DNA of 64,000 nt from Sophora flavescens. Lineage: Eukaryota > Streptophyta > Magnoliopsida > Fabales > Fabaceae. Numbering within the stretch: position 1 is the first letter of the stretch; the number at the start of each line of letters is the position of its first letter. The DNA is taken from contig CM061068.1 in the NCBI GenBank assembly GCA_030762895.1, positions 78,207,228-78,271,227 of the forward strand, given 5' to 3'. Of the stretch, positions 45,310 to 58,217 are shown in pieces. A program made the position numbers and the translations under genes. The notes under the pieces were generated by a model. It was not told where the DNA came from, ran no database searches, and was given only the letters and a program-made list of their open reading frames with translations.

Positions 45310-48055
45310 ACCTAAAAAGTCAAATTGGGCTCTATTAGGATCAAACCAGTCCATTTGGGCTCCATTAGGATCAAAGAAGTACAAATTGGCCCAGTTAGGT
45401 CGTATATGACCTAAAAAGTCAATTTGGGCTCTATTAGGATCAAACAAGTCCATTTAGGCTTCATTAGCACCATAGAAGTTCAATTGGGCCGATCGGGGCA
45501 ATTGGCCCAATTAGGTCCTAACAAGTCAAATTGGGCTCTATTAGGATCAAACCAGTCCATTTGGGCTCCATTAGGGTTAAAGAAGTACAAATTGGCGCAG
45601 TTAGGTCGTATATGACCAAAAAAGTCGATTTGGGCTCTATTACGATCAAACAAGTCCATTTAGGCTTCATTAGGACCATAGAAGTTCAATTGGGCCGATC
45701 GGGGCAATTGACCCAATTAGGTCCTAACAAGTCAAATTGGGCTCTATTAGGATCAAACAAGTCTATTTGGGCTCCATTAGGATCAAAGAAGTACAAATTG
45801 GCCCAGTTAGGTCGTATATGACCTAAAAAGTCGATTTGGGCTCTATTAGGATCAAACAAGTCCATTTAGGCTTCATTAGGACCATAGAAGTTCAATTGGG
45901 CCGATCGGGGCAATTGGCCCAATTAGGTCCTAACAAGTCAAATTGGGCTCTATTAGGATCAAACCAGTCCATTTGGGCTCCACTAGGGTTAAAGAAGTAC
46001 AAATTGGCGCAGTTAGGTCGTATATGACCAAAAAAGTCGATTTGGGCTCTATTACGATCAAACAAGTCCATTTAGGCTTCATTAGGACCATAGAAGTTCA
46101 ATTGGGCCGATCGGGGCAATAGGCCCAATTAGGTCCTAACAAGTCAAATTGGGTTCTATTAGGATCAAACCAGTCCATTTGGGCTCCATTAGGATCAAAG
46201 AAGTACAAATTGGCCCGGTTAGGTCGTATATGACCTAAAAAGTCGATTTGGGCTCTATTAGGATCAAACAAGTCCATTTAAGCTTCATTAGGACCATAGA
46301 AGTTCAATTGGGCCGATCGGGGCAATTGCCCCAATTAGGTCCTAACAAGTCAAATTGGGCTCTATTAGGATCAAACAAGTCTATTTGGGCTCCATTAGGA
46401 TCAAAGAAGTACAAATTGGCCCGGTTAGGTCGTATATGACCTAAAAAGTCGATTTGGGCTCTATTACGATCAAACAAGTCCATTTAGGCTTCATTAGGAC
46501 CATAGAAGTTCAATTGGGCCGATCGGGGCAATTGGCCCAATTAGGTCCTAACAAGTCAATTTGGGCTCTATTAGGATCAAACCAGTCTATTTGGGCTCCA
46601 TTAGGATCAAAGAAGTACAAATTGGCCCGGTTAGGTCGTATATGACCTAAAAAGTCGATTTGGGCTCTATTAGGATCAAACAAGTCCATTTAGGCTTCAT
46701 TAGGACCATAGAAGTTATATTGGGCCGATCGGGGCAATTGGCCCAATTAGGTCCTAACAAGTCAATTTGGGCTCTATTAGGATCAAACCAGTCCATTTGG
46801 GCTCCATTAGGATCAAAGAAGTACAAATTGGCCCAGTTAGGTCGTATATGACCTAAAAAGTCGATTTGGGCTCTATTAGGATCAAACAAGTCCATTTAGG
46901 CTTCATTAGGACCATAGAAGTTCAATTGGGCCGATCGGGGCAATTGGCCCAATTAGGTCCTAACAAGTCAATTTGGGCTCTATTAGGATCAAACCAGTCC
47001 ATTTGGGCTCCATTAGGATCAAAGAAGTACAAATTGGCCCAGTTAGGTCGTATATGACCTAAAAAGTCTATTTGGGCTCTATTACGATCAAACAAGTCCA
47101 TTTAGGCTTCATTAGGACCATAGAAGTTCAATTGGGCCGATCGCGGCAATTGGTCCAATTAGGTCCTAACAAGTCAAATTGGGCTCTATTAGGATCAAAC
47201 CAGTCCATTTGGGCTCCATTAGGGTTAAAGAAGTACAAATTGGCCCAGTTAGGTTGTATATGACCTAAAAAGTCGATTTGGGCTCTATTACGATCAAACA
47301 AGTCCATTTAGGCTTCATTAGGACCATAGAAGTTCAATTGGGCCGATCGCGGCAATTGGCCCAATTAGGTCCTAACAAGTCAAATTGGGCTCTATTAGGA
47401 TCAAACCGGTCCATTTGGGCTCCATTAGGATCAAAGAAGTACAAATTGGCCAAGTTAGGTCGTATATGACCTAAAAAGTCGATTTGGGCTCTATTACGAT
47501 CAAACAAGTCCATTTAGGCTTCATTAGGACCATAGAAGTTCAATTGGGCCGATCGCGGCAATTGGCCCAATTAGGTCCTAACAAGTCAAATTGGGCTCTA
47601 TTAGGATCAAACCGGTCCATTTGGGCTCCATTAGGATCAAAGAAGTACAAATTGGCCCAGTTAGGTCGTATATGACCTAAAAAGTCGATTTGGGCTCTAT
47701 TAGGATCAAACAAGTCCATTTAGGCTTCATTAGCACCATAGAAGTTCAATTGGGCCGATCGGGGCAATTGGCCCAATTAGGTCCTAACAAGTCAAATTGG
47801 GCTCTATTAGGATCAAACCGGTCCATTTGGGCTCCATTAGGATCAAAGAAGTACAAATTGACCCAGTTAGGTCGTATATGACCTAAAAAGTCGATTTGGG
47901 CTCTATTAGGATCAAACAAGTCCATTTAGGCTTCATTAGGACCATAGAAGTTCAATTGGACCGATCGGGACAATTGGCCCAATTAGGTCCTAACAAGTCA
48001 ATTTGGGCTCTATTAGGATCAAACCAGTTCATTTAGGTTCTATTAGGATCAAACA
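45310..48055 (+). repeat. 206-bp higher-order tandem array, about 13 copies
   Basis: A unit of 206 bp repeats from 45310 to 48055 with few differences between copies. Each unit is built of six related sub-repeats (30, 30, 47, 30, 30 and 39 bp) of the type AAGTC.ATTTGGGCTC.ATT. followed by AGGATCAAAC. Identical 63-codon open frames recur every 206 bp on the + strand and similar ones occur on the minus strand, so they are a by-product of the repeat. It is a minisatellite inside CACTA C. Confidence 0.95.
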
Positions 48056-48229
48056 ATTGTACTTCTTGTTTACTTTACTTCATAAATCTTGTAAGAAATA
48101 TAAATCTTATTTAATTCACTTCATAAATCTTGTTTACTTTTAAATTTATTAAGATCAAATATTTTAATCATGTTTATAAGATAAATTATTTAATATTTTT
48201 TCAAGGATAATATAAGATAAATCAAGGAA

Positions 48230-48946
48230 ATATAAAAAATAACACAATCCGTCCGAAATTTTTGGATGGATTTCGGACGGATCATGGAAAATGTAAGGAT
48301 TAACGAAATCCGTCCGAAAATTTCGGACGGATTTCGGACGGATCAAGGAAAATATAAGAATCAACGAAATCCGTCCGAAATTTTCGGACGGATTTCGGAC
48401 GGATCAAGGAAAATATAAGAATTAACGAAATCCGTCCGAAATCCGTCCGAAAATTTCAGACGGATTTTGGACGGATCAAGGAAAATATAAGAATTAACGA
48501 AATCCGTCCGAAAATTTCGGACGGATTTCGGACGGATCATGGAAAATATAAGAATTAACGAAATCCGTCCGAAAATTTCGGACGGATTTCGGACGGATCA
48601 TGGAAAATATAAGAATTAACGAAATCCGTCCGAAAATTTCGGACGGATTTCGGACGGATCATGGAAAATATAAGAATTAACGAAATACATCCGAAATTTT
48701 CGGACGGATCAAGGAAAATATAAGAATTAACGAAATCCGTTCGAAATTTCGGACGGATTTCAGACGGATCAAGGAAAATATAAGAATTAACGAATCCGTC
48801 CGAAATCCGTCCGAAATTTCGGACGGATTTCGGACGGATCATGGAAAATATATGAATTAACGAAATCCGTCCGAAATCCGTCCGAAAATTTCGGGAAATT
48901 TCGGACGGAAACATTTCTGTCCGAAAATTCAATTTTTCTAGTAGTG
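48230..48946. repeat. Subterminal repeats of CACTA C, right end
   Basis: About eleven units of roughly 60 bp, each with AAATCCGTCCGAAA and TTTCGGACGGATTTCGGACG followed by GGAAAATATAAGAATTAACG. The same structure lies at the left end of CACTA B. Confidence 0.9.
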
Positions 48947-49081
48947 AGCATGCGGCTTGCATCAATAGAAATATCATAAGAAAATAAACATTAATTAAAG
49001 TATATCTAATAGATTTTAGATATATAATTAAAACAACTTCATTACAGATTATAAATTATTTTAATGCTTATGTTTCCATGA

Positions 49082-49638
49082 CGATTTTCAGTTCATTCAC
49101 TGGCTTATTTCCCGTCGAGCAGGAGAAGACCACGACATTCAACCGAGGGCACAAGATCAACAATTGCCAATGTTTTTTGCATTTATGGAATAATTAGTGA
49201 CTAAGTCATATATAGTTATAATTAAATAACTGATACTTACTTATTGAGATAAGGCGCAAGGTAGAACTGATGATCGTCTCGGGCAAGTATATCACGTATG
49301 GTGGCGACCGGGTCTTCTAATGTTAGGAAAACATCACCCTGAATGGGCATGGGGTCAATGAACCCATAAAGGATGAGGTTGCCCTGATCAACTAACATGC
49401 GATGCAGATACCTAATATATTGATAAAACATGTTAATTATCATAGTATTTAAAATTTAATTACTTAACTTATAAATAAAATATACTTACGTGCACCATAA
49501 CGAGATGTGTGCAGCACTAGCCATTTCACGCTCGAGCGCCATCTCCATAATTTCCTTCTTTGGGATATACAAATGGTCAACTGACCTGGCATCATGTTCC
49601 AACCTTACCAAAGCTGCGTCAACTTCCATGGTCACAAC
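49082..49638 (-). pseudogene. Ulp1-like cysteine protease, N-terminal part of catalytic domain
   Basis: Minus-strand exons are about 49497-49638 (KKEIMEMALEREMASAAHIS), 49241-49411 (YLHRMLVDQGNLILYGFIDP, FYLAPYLN) and about 49082-49172 (HWQLLILCPRLNVVVF). The order and the HWQLL motif with the catalytic His match plant transposon-associated Ulp1 (C48) peptidases, which cleave SUMO-like tags in other members of the family. The donors at 49496 and 49240 are good, but the acceptor before HWQLL is unclear. The rest of the domain lies beyond CACTA C at 39670-39940. It is broken. Confidence 0.65.
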
Positions 49639-49739
49639 CTGTATAGCCAGAAGTTTAAAAATCAAACTAGAAAAATAGAGATGAGAAAGCTTACCGGGTG
49701 TGGTAAGAAACACAAGAAGTGTGGAAACGAAATCCTAAG

Positions 49740-51053
49740 TTTCAAATAATCAAGAAACCCTGAAATAGAAAGAGAAAGAAGCTAAAACTAATTGCACAAA
49801 TCCAAAAGTTAAAGGGAACACAAAAATGAATAAATAGGTCAAGGATTAGACATGAGATTCAACACTCTAGGAGAGCTTTACAGGGATTGGCACAACCTCA
49901 AAATAGTTTCAACCTCCTGTTCATCAGTAGAATTGTATCCCAACAAATAAGTTGGTGCAGTTAAAATGAAAGAATTGATTTATCAAAAGAATAAAATGAT
50001 TTAACCAAAGACAATTGTTAGTCAACATTTCCAAAACCTATTGTATAGTTTGTTTTACTTAATAATAGCCTTTGTGCCAACATGCTAGTATGCAACCATT
50101 AGAATATATGAATACCTGTTACACAGATCAAAAATAGCAATTGAAATGCAAGAAATTAAACTCTCCAATATTCAGATAAAAATTGTATGTAAATGTGACT
50201 GCTCAAGTTGTTTCATTGGCCAACAGAAAAATGAACCTTCACCCTCCTTATATTGCAGCTGAAATAAATCAAAAGGCACAATCAGGAAAGGTAAGCAAGC
50301 AAATTTTGAATTTGCTAATCCTTTAAGAAAAATTTGAATTAGAAAGGAAGAGACTTTTCATTTATTGGTGCCTATTTATTTGGCAAAATACATACTACAT
50401 AAAAAAGAGACATATTTCAAAAAACAAAAATATTTCAAAAAACAAAAATTACATAATTAGAGAAAGCACAACCTATCTTGATCAGTACAACCTATCCATG
50501 AGCATAGTAGGATACTTCAATAGCAATAAATGCTGGGTTTTTTTTATCCAAATAAGAAATCATAAATGCAGTAAAAAAATGAATGAATGAACAACAAGCT
50601 ATAGTAGGTACTGGACAAAATCTTTGTAACATGAAATTCAAAAGATAATTAAAGAAATGAGTGTGGTATCTAATAACCAAGATCTGTGTTGTAAGATAAC
50701 GTTAGTATTTTTCTCTTCTTCCGGTGTGGGCTAAAAATTTGAGAAGAAATGGTATTAGAGCTTATGGAGTTTATTTACTCTATCTTTATAATAGGAAAGC
50801 TTAGTGATAGAAGCATATTGGCACATGAAAGATAGAAGCATATTAACACAAAAATATGAAACAGTTAATATATGAAAATAGGAATAAAATGTGACAACAT
50901 CTTATCTGGATTGAAAAACAACACATGAAAGAAATACACATTATGATCATTTACCAATCTCATTGTTTGACAGCGTGGCAAGCTCATGCAACAAAAAGAA
51001 CCAATTGACTCAATTAGGGTCAAAGATGAAACAAAAAGCACAAATTGCATAAC
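49740..51053. other. CACTA E interior, nothing recognised
   Basis: AT-rich sequence with no supported coding region, likely transposon introns or intergenic sequence. Confidence 0.35.
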
Positions 51054-53627
51054 CACTACAAAAAAAAGGTTATTTAGCGACCAAAAATAGTGACCAAATT
51101 TGTTGGATGCTGTTTGCGACCGAAATGGCGACCGATTGTAGGATCTACATGAAACACTGGTTATAGTTGATACTGCGACCGAAATAGCGACCGAAATAGA
51201 GCGTAGCAGAGTTATCAGTCGCTATTTCGATCGCTAGATAAAGGAAAGTAAAAGTCAAAAGTTGCTGACTTTTCAGCGACCGAAATGGCGATCGAGTTAA
51301 ATGCAACGGTTAAATTTTATTTATATTTGCGACCGATATTAATTCGGTCGCCAAACGGCTCGTAAAAAAATTAAAATAGATCGTGTTAGCGATCGATTTT
51401 AAATCGGTCGCTAGATTTATGAATTCAAATTTCAAATTAACCCATTTAGCGATCGAATAATTCGGTCGCTAAAAATAAAATCCCTAAATCGAACAGGTCC
51501 CCCTTTCTTCCTCACTTTTTCCCGAATCTCTCCTTCTGTCTCACTATTTCTCTCTTCTTCTCGCGATCTCCGGTCACCAAAGGACACCTCGAGCCACCAC
51601 TGTCATCCCCTCTCCTCCGGTAAACTCTCATCTTCTTCGTCTCTCTCCACCCCCCTCTCTCTCTGTCTCACTCTGTCTCTCTCTCTCCATTTCTCAGGTT
51701 CTCTCTCATCCTCCTCCTCCTCCGACCACCACCACCACCACCATCCTCCTATTCCATAGGTAAGCTCTCTTCTTCTCTCCTCTATCTCTCTCTATCTCAC
51801 GCTCTCTCTCTTGCTCGGTTCTCTCTCTCTCTGTCTAAGTTTCTCTCTCTATGTATCTCTCAGATGTTGCCACCTCCTCCGACCACCACCACCACCATCT
51901 CAAGGGGCTCTATTCACGCGGCCACCACCCCCACAGTCTCCTCTAATCAGTTTTGTCTCAGGTTAGGGTTTAGAGAATGATTCATGATTATGTCTCAAGT
52001 AATCAACAATCACACTCTTTGCCAATCTTAAACAAGCAGACCATTAATGAAAAGACTTGGTCCATTGATAGTATGAAACATGATTATCATGATAGACACT
52101 TAGACAGCAAGATGGACCTCCAAGAACTTATATGACATTTCATAGCTTTTCTAGACTATATTGATTGATTTACCTATTCAGGGAACTAGTGATTGGTAAA
52201 TGCTCTTAAATTGGGGGTATTTTATTGCTATTGTAAACCCTCTTTGAATCTATTTTTTATTTCATTTTGACCGAAACTTGGTACTGTGAATATAGCTACT
52301 TGAAAATGTATTTGACTGAAACTAAAGAGATGATGATGCTACTGTGAATGTAGCTAGTGTGCATTTTTTTATTTTCATTCTTTTGATTTTATGCAACATA
52401 ACTGTATTCACTATTTATTAAAAAATGCTCAATTTTCAAGTATTATTATACTGGTCTTGATACTAAAAAAATAAGAGAACTTGTGAAAACTTGTTATGCT
52501 TGTTTGTTTAAAAATGCTGAATTTTCAAGTATTATTATACTGGCCTTGATACTAACAAATTAGAGAACTTGTTAAAACTTGTTATGCTTGTGTTTGTGTT
52601 GTTTCTTTGTTACACACTTCTCTTTAGCACAAAGCATACTGAAACCGATATTTTTATATGAGAGCTGGAGGGGGATATTAATCACATGGAATCTTGGATA
52701 GAACCAATAGAAAACCAAACTTAATTCCTTGTGTGCAGTGACTTGAAAAATAGATTTTCCAACTTTCTAGATTCTCATAGGTAATGTAAAGCTCATGCTT
52801 TTGAACCATCCCTTGTGTTTGATCTTTATTATGTTTTCCATTTTGTATAAGTGTTTTATTGGTTAAGCTTTTAATTCAGCATCTAACAATTAATGAAACA
52901 ACGCCAAATATCTGAAAAATGGACTTGTACATTATGAATGCTACATGAAGTTACTCATGTGCCTTCACCTATATAGTTTAAGTTTTGAGAGAGTTGATTC
53001 ATGATTTTGAAAAACATCGCAAACAAAACCGATAATTAAGAGAGTGAGTTGAGTGGTTCAAGATTCATGAGTACATCGAATTAGTTGCAAAGTGACAATA
53101 TATGAGAGCCTTAAATGTTAGTTTCTTAAATGTTAGTATTTGACAGGATTAATTTTATTTATGCATTATAGGTCATTGCTCTATTTCTCGTGAGTTAAAA
53201 CCGAGTCCCATCGTCCCCCCTCCATCTCCACAGGTAATCAATTGGTCGTAATGGCAATTTGTTGAACTTTTATATTACTAACTTGAATACAATTAATTTG
53301 GCTCTAAGGATATTAATTTGCTTTCATATTGTCTTATTATATTTATCAGTTCCTGATCTTCTTTTCTGCGGCTCCTCCCCTTATCCTTACTTGTTTTTGT
53401 ATTTTGTCGCATAGGTAAGTTCTCTCAATACTCTCTTTTAAGTTTCTGCTTTGTCTAAAAGGTTCTGATTGTGTGGTGCTTGTAATGTGTTATGTGAATT
53501 ATATATCTTGTTGTTTGTTAGTGCAGAGCTGAGCTCAATAGGAAGGTATCCTGCCTGAAAGGCAAGATGCTGATAATTTAATATTTATGCATGTATTTGC
53601 AATTATGTGTTGTTTGTTAGTGGAGAG
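51054..53627. mobile_element. CACTA element D, left part
   Basis: It starts CACTACAAAAAAAAGG and has subterminal repeats TTTAGCGACCGAAAT and ATTTCGGTCGCTAA up to about 51475, as in CACTA elements. A CT-rich, leader-like region with CCACCACCACC runs at 51490-51950. A stretch of about 79 bp (AATGCT.AATTTTCAAG...) is duplicated at 52430-52590. No transposase is recognised. The right end is not found. An LTR begins at 53628 and may have split it. Confidence 0.65.
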
Positions 53628-54285
53628 TGAGACACCCCGATGTGCCCCATCGTATTATTACATTAAAACCTTAATATTTAATTACTTAATCGCGCGCTTA
53701 CTGTTGAAAATACGTAAAAATTAAAAACTTTAGTTAAACAATCATATAACTTCTACAAATATAAAACACACCAAAGTTGTACTATATAATTACACACATG
53801 TTTATTTATTATATTACCAAAACACTGTTGAGGGTATCCTCTCAGTAGGATCCCTCACAAGCATAAACTTCACTACAGACATACTTAGCGAAAATATAAC
53901 TACTCTTTAGACACACTGGCCATAATGTCTATACTCTAATCGCCTTGAATCACAGCTCGACCTCCAACATCTGATTCGTAAGGAGTTCCATCTAACTCCT
54001 CAGCAATTGGTTCCTCCATCGGGTCTTCTATTACGGTCACATCATAAATAAAATACAACACATAGAAAAACATAGGGAATAAGAAACAGTTCTATCAACA
54101 AAAAGCGGAAAAGAGTAATAGTAAATTATACCACAATTGTCACAGACACACATCACTCAAAATCAACAATCATCCTCAATTCACTATATCATCCTCTACC
54201 CTCAGCTCATGTAGTATAAATACTTATACTATCATAACTGTCTCTATTCCTTTCACATTCGTTAGTAGTCCAGGGTAGTCTGATG

Positions 54286-54438
54286 CAAAAATCTTAGCAT
54301 AGTACACTTCTATCTTTCGATAGGATAAGACTCAACATAGTGCCCTTCTATCTTTCGATAGGATAAGACTCAACATAGTGTTCTTCTATCTTTCGATAGG
54401 ATAAGACTCAACATAGTGCCCTTCTATCTTTCGATAGG
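54286..54438. repeat. 38-bp tandem repeat, 4 copies
   Basis: CTATCTTTCGATAG begins at about 54310, 54348, 54386 and 54424. Each copy contains a CTATC...GATAG hairpin, and the spacer is GATAAGACTCAACATAGTG. Confidence 0.85.
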
Positions 54439-54820
54439 ATACATCAGATCTACGCGTCATGGACTGAAAAAGTATTTGTATTAAAGCCTCTATATGAATC
54501 TCACTATCTCAAATCAATAACAACCTTGTACCTCAAACTCCCATCATAACCTCAACTCGCATTCTATGTCACATCTCATCCTTTAGATAACTTAATTAAG
54601 CTAGGCACCTCTAAGTCAATTCATTCTCTCACCCAAACAATCATCTCCCGAACAACATATATCCTTACTTAAAATCAACTAGGCATAGTATTAAAAACCA
54701 GGCAGATCATGCATAACACATTAATCAACAAAATATTCCAACATCTCAATATCATATAAGGCAATTTATCACAACCAACTCATAATAATCAAACCAATTA
54801 AATAACAAAGTCAGACTCTG

Positions 54821-54829
54821 TCACGGCCT
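54821..54829. repeat. Half palindrome left of the chromovirus insertion
   Basis: TCACGGCCT ends at the LTR start. The other half and further palindromes follow the element at 62362. The chromovirus therefore inserted into the middle of a palindrome. Confidence 0.75.
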
Positions 54830-56941
54830 TGTAACATCCTAAAATTCTAATATAATTAATTTAAAAAAAAAAGGGATTAAGTTATAAAAAAAAAAATAAT
54901 AATGATATAATAAAAATAAGATATAATTAAGAGGTTTAGTGTAAAGGATTTGTTGGTATAAAATTTATTAGAGTTGGTTAGGAATTTCAAGAGGAATAAT
55001 GAATTAAAATATATATGTATATATATGAATGTAAACATAAGTACAGACTTTTCACGTAGGGACCTAGAGGTAGCTCATAAGTCAAGTGGGCCTAGTTATT
55101 CTATTAAAAAAAAAAAGAAGAAAAAAAGAAAAGAAATAAACATTAAAGAAACAAAAAAAAGGAAAAGAAAAAAAAAAAAAACCTAAAAGCCCTGTACGCA
55201 ACGTCAGCCATATATATATATTTAGCCATATATATATATTTAGTCATTGAGTAGAAGGAAGGGCTGTAGCGCCACAGAAGAAAAAGAAAAAGTTGGTTTG
55301 GGTGAGGAGCACAACACATATCCAAGAACGCCACCAAACGGAAAGGGAATTTTTAGGGAAGTGCAAATCCCTATCATACGTAATTTTTAGATCACATTGG
55401 AGGTCTGCAAAAGGTGAGTAAAAATAAAATTTCTCACACTTTCATGGTACAGATAATTTGATGCTTCTACATGTAACTTTGTCTTTTGGAAATAGTAAAA
55501 TATTTTAGGGTCCTTGATTCTTGATTTGAGACTCTTAAATTATTTTGAGATGTTGTTAGATGAATCGAATTATTAAATATATTTTCCTGTAATCTATAAA
55601 TAAATAGCTTTATATTAATTTTGTGGAATTGTTGTACATTCTTTATTTTGATTGTTTGATGGCAAAACAATTGTCAAAGTCAAATTCATTATTTGTAGTG
55701 TGATTAATTCTTTCCCTGTTACTTGAAATTCTATCCCACTGTTGAAGGACAATTTAAATTAGAAATTGGAATGTAAGTTCATGTTTTGTGAACCCGTTCC
55801 CGTAACAAGTCATTTTAAGCATGTTTTTGTTCAATGGTTTCTAAATTAAAATTTGTTTAACTACAGTATAAATTATTGTTGATTAACAATCTTTAATATG
55901 TATAATATGACGTTATAGTGTTGGTTTGGCATGACATTGTAACATTGTTATTGAGAGATAAAGTTGGAAAACCTTGAGAGTCATCTGGGATGACATATTG
56001 CATTATGCATGAGTTGGTCATCACCTTCCGGGAAGGGATGACGGTGTACATTCTATTCCGGGAATAGGATGAGAGATATCACCATCTAGGATGGGATATC
56101 AAATTATTAAAATATTCACATCTGGGATGGAATATTAGATACCTCCATCTGGGATGGGGAAGGCAGTGGGATGCCATTGCATGGATATGAGCTCATAGAC
56201 CTTAGTGGATCTGTGATTCACACCAGTTCAGGGAACCAAAGAGTCGAGTTAAGTGATTCTGGGAATCACCGAGTCATGTTCGTGGAGTTGCATTGTGTAG
56301 AGTTTGCATGGTGAATGTGATTAAATGCAATGTGATGTGACCGTTGCCGAGTTTATGAGTTTGTGCTTTAAATGCTCGACATTAATTTTATATATATGTA
56401 TATATAATTATTATTTTGGAGGTTTATTATATTCAATATTTTAAAAATTAGCGGGTACCATGAATGTTTTTCCGGTTACCGCACCGGCTGAGAACAACAC
56501 TATTTGCGAAAATATTTTTAGAACTTGATTTTTATTCACTGGGATTATATCTCATTAAAAGTGTTGTTTTCAGAGCACGAGGACGATATCACTGAAGCTG
56601 AAGAGGATTGAAGACTTAGCGAATTTACTTATTTATTATCTAGCTTTGTTAGTATTTTATTTTGAATAAGGAGCCGTTTGTGGCTAGACATATTTATTTT
56701 ATTTTTTATTTATCGTTGGATTTATTAGTAGACGCCCGGTTTTGAGGCTTGGGGTTTTTATTTGGACGTATGGATTTATTATTTATTACTTTGATACATT
56801 ATTACTATTTTAATTAATATGAGACATTTTTCAGACTCATATAATTGATGAAACTTTTATGATTAACATATTTTAATTAAATGTATTAAAGGATTTTTAT
56901 ACAATTTGTTTTGGGTTACTAATGTAACGAAGGGCGTTACA
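54830..56941 (+). repeat. 5' LTR of chromovirus
   Basis: TG...CA ends. It includes (TA)n and poly-A/G runs near 55090-55240 and a CATCTGGGATGG minisatellite near 56030-56165. It is followed by the PBS. Confidence 0.95.
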
Positions 56942-56945
56942 TTTA

Positions 56946-56957
56946 TGGTATCAGAGC
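56946..56957 (+). other. Primer binding site (initiator tRNA-Met)
   Basis: TGGTATCAGAGC, four bases after the 5' LTR, is the usual PBS of plant chromoviruses. Confidence 0.95.
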
Positions 56958-57108
56958 AGTTCAATTCTAAATCGGACTGTGGTAATGGGGCTTTTCTAAA
57001 ATAAAACTTGGGCGCATAGGATGCTTGTTAGAGTTATAAATGCTGCATGTTATTCTTTGGGATATTGGACCTGATCAACCCAATATTTCATTGGTAGTGA
57101 GCAGATTT

Positions 57109-57318
57109 ATGGCGACTAATAGGCGAGGGATGAATGTTGCACTTGCAGCAACCTTGGATTGTATGGCCAAGGCTATGCAAGGGCAGACGGAGACTCGTCG
57201 TCAACTGAAAGGGAATGGAGGCCAGTCACTAGTGAAGTGGTGGCAACCTAGGACCCTTAACACGTGGGGCTTTCCGAATTCAAGAAGAACAATTCACCCT
57301 CATTTTGAGGCAGCTTAG
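57109..57318 (+). pseudogene. Gag remnant of chromovirus
   Basis: An ATG at 57109 opens MATNRRGMNVALAATLDC and a short frame that stops at 57318. The main Gag domain and zinc knuckle are absent, so most of gag has been deleted. Confidence 0.55.
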
Positions 57319-57365
57319 ATCCGAAGGAGGCTGAATTTCTTCTACTCGTTTTAAAAAAAAATTAT

Positions 57366-57720
57366 TATATTGTCTGATTCAGGAGCAACGCATCCCTTGA
57401 TACGTCCTTCATGTGTGAAAATTTGGAGATGCCAATCTTTCATTTGTCCTTTGGTTCATAGGTTTCTACTCCTATAGGGATATTCTTGTTCTTCCATTGG
57501 TTGTTTAAATTGTTTCCTTGTTCATCGAGACACTCCTTATGACATCAAACTTATTGTTATCTATGTATTGTATGTTATTCTTGGTATTGACTTATTGGCA
57601 TCTAGACTCATTGCCATGAGTATCCTGACAAAAATATCCTTATCTCTTCACACCCAATGTCTTTTGATTTTCGGTGTCGACCCGTATTTTATTCGTCGTT
57701 TCTTGTGATAAGTGCTTGGT
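57366..57720 (+). pseudogene. Aspartic protease remnant of chromovirus
   Basis: The active-site motif DSGATH and the later ILGIDLLAS are present in different frames and separated by stops. They mark the two conserved ends of the retroviral-type protease. Confidence 0.7.
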
Positions 57721-57799
57721 TTAGAGAGCTCAAGGATACATACTCTCATTCACTGCTACTATAGGGGCAGACAATGATGTAGCGACTATCTCTATGATG

Positions 57800-58217
57800 C
57801 GTAAGTTTCAATAGGGAGTTGAGTTTAGCATAGATCTAGTGTCAAAGAGTAGACTAATATCTGTAGCGCCTTACAAGATAACACCTCTAGAGTTGAGCAA
57901 GCTCAAGAAACAGATAGAGGTATGTTACAAAAGGGGTTCATTATGCCTAGTGTGTCGCCTTGGGGAGCACCAGTGCTTTTAGTGAAGAAAAATAAATAGG
58001 AGTATGAGGTTGTGTATTGATTATAGGCAACTGAATAAGGTAACCATCAAGAACAAATATCCCTTGCCTAGGATAGATGATCTATTTGATCAGTTAAGGG
58101 GAGCGCCAGTGTTTTCCAAAATAGATCTAAGATCGAGATACCATCAAGATTAGAGTTAGAAGCGAGGACATTCCTAAGACAGCCTTTAGGACAAGGTATG
58201 GGCACTCCGAGTATGTA
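57800..58217 (+). pseudogene. Reverse transcriptase N-terminal part, frameshifted
   Basis: Motifs VAPYKITPLEL, PSVSPWGAPVLLVKK, RLCIDYRQLNKVTIKNKYPL, RIDDLFDQLRGAPVFSKIDL and IPKTAFRTRYGHSEYVVMPF occur in order but need at least two frame changes, and one stop follows KKNK. It continues into the open frame starting at 58218. Confidence 0.8.

Larger units (their letters stand above)
39941..48946. mobile_element. CACTA element C, non-autonomous, 9.0 kb
   Basis: It starts CACTACTAGAAATCCATC and ends, on the minus strand, CACTACTAGAAAAATTG. It is flanked by AGC at 39938-39940 and 48947-48949, a 3-bp TSD. It carries GGACGGATTTC subterminal repeats at both ends, a palindrome-array fragment, captured host exons, an LTR and a 206-bp tandem array. 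No transposase gene is seen. It is of the same family as CACTA B and larger. It inserted into an exon of the Ulp1-like pseudogene of element E. Confidence 0.9.
38881..51053 (-). mobile_element. CACTA element E, 3' part (right end not seen)
   Basis: It starts CACTAGTGCAGAAAAGGG, a CACTA-type terminus, followed by subterminal repeats of TTCACATCGGTTTT. Minus-strand Ulp1-like exons (39670-39940 and 49082-49638) lie inside. CACTA C interrupts it at 39941-48946, and CACTA D begins at 51054. No matching right end appears before 64000, so the element is either truncated or runs past the window. Confidence 0.6.

Noticed and set aside
45424..47881. Repeated 63-aa open frames (MGSI.IKQVHLGF...) that look like a tandem protein family
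   Set aside because: They recur every 206 bp with the satellite unit, each stops at the same place, and the other strand is open too. They reflect repeat composition, not genes.
53628..54829. Full-length second retrotransposon paired with 62362-64000
   Set aside because: Both parts read as one LTR split by the chromovirus. No PBS, coding region or second LTR is visible.
54974..55337. Lys-rich ORF and its copy at 60385-60757 as a duplicated gene
   Set aside because: Both lie at the same place in the two LTRs and depend on poly-A/G and TA runs.
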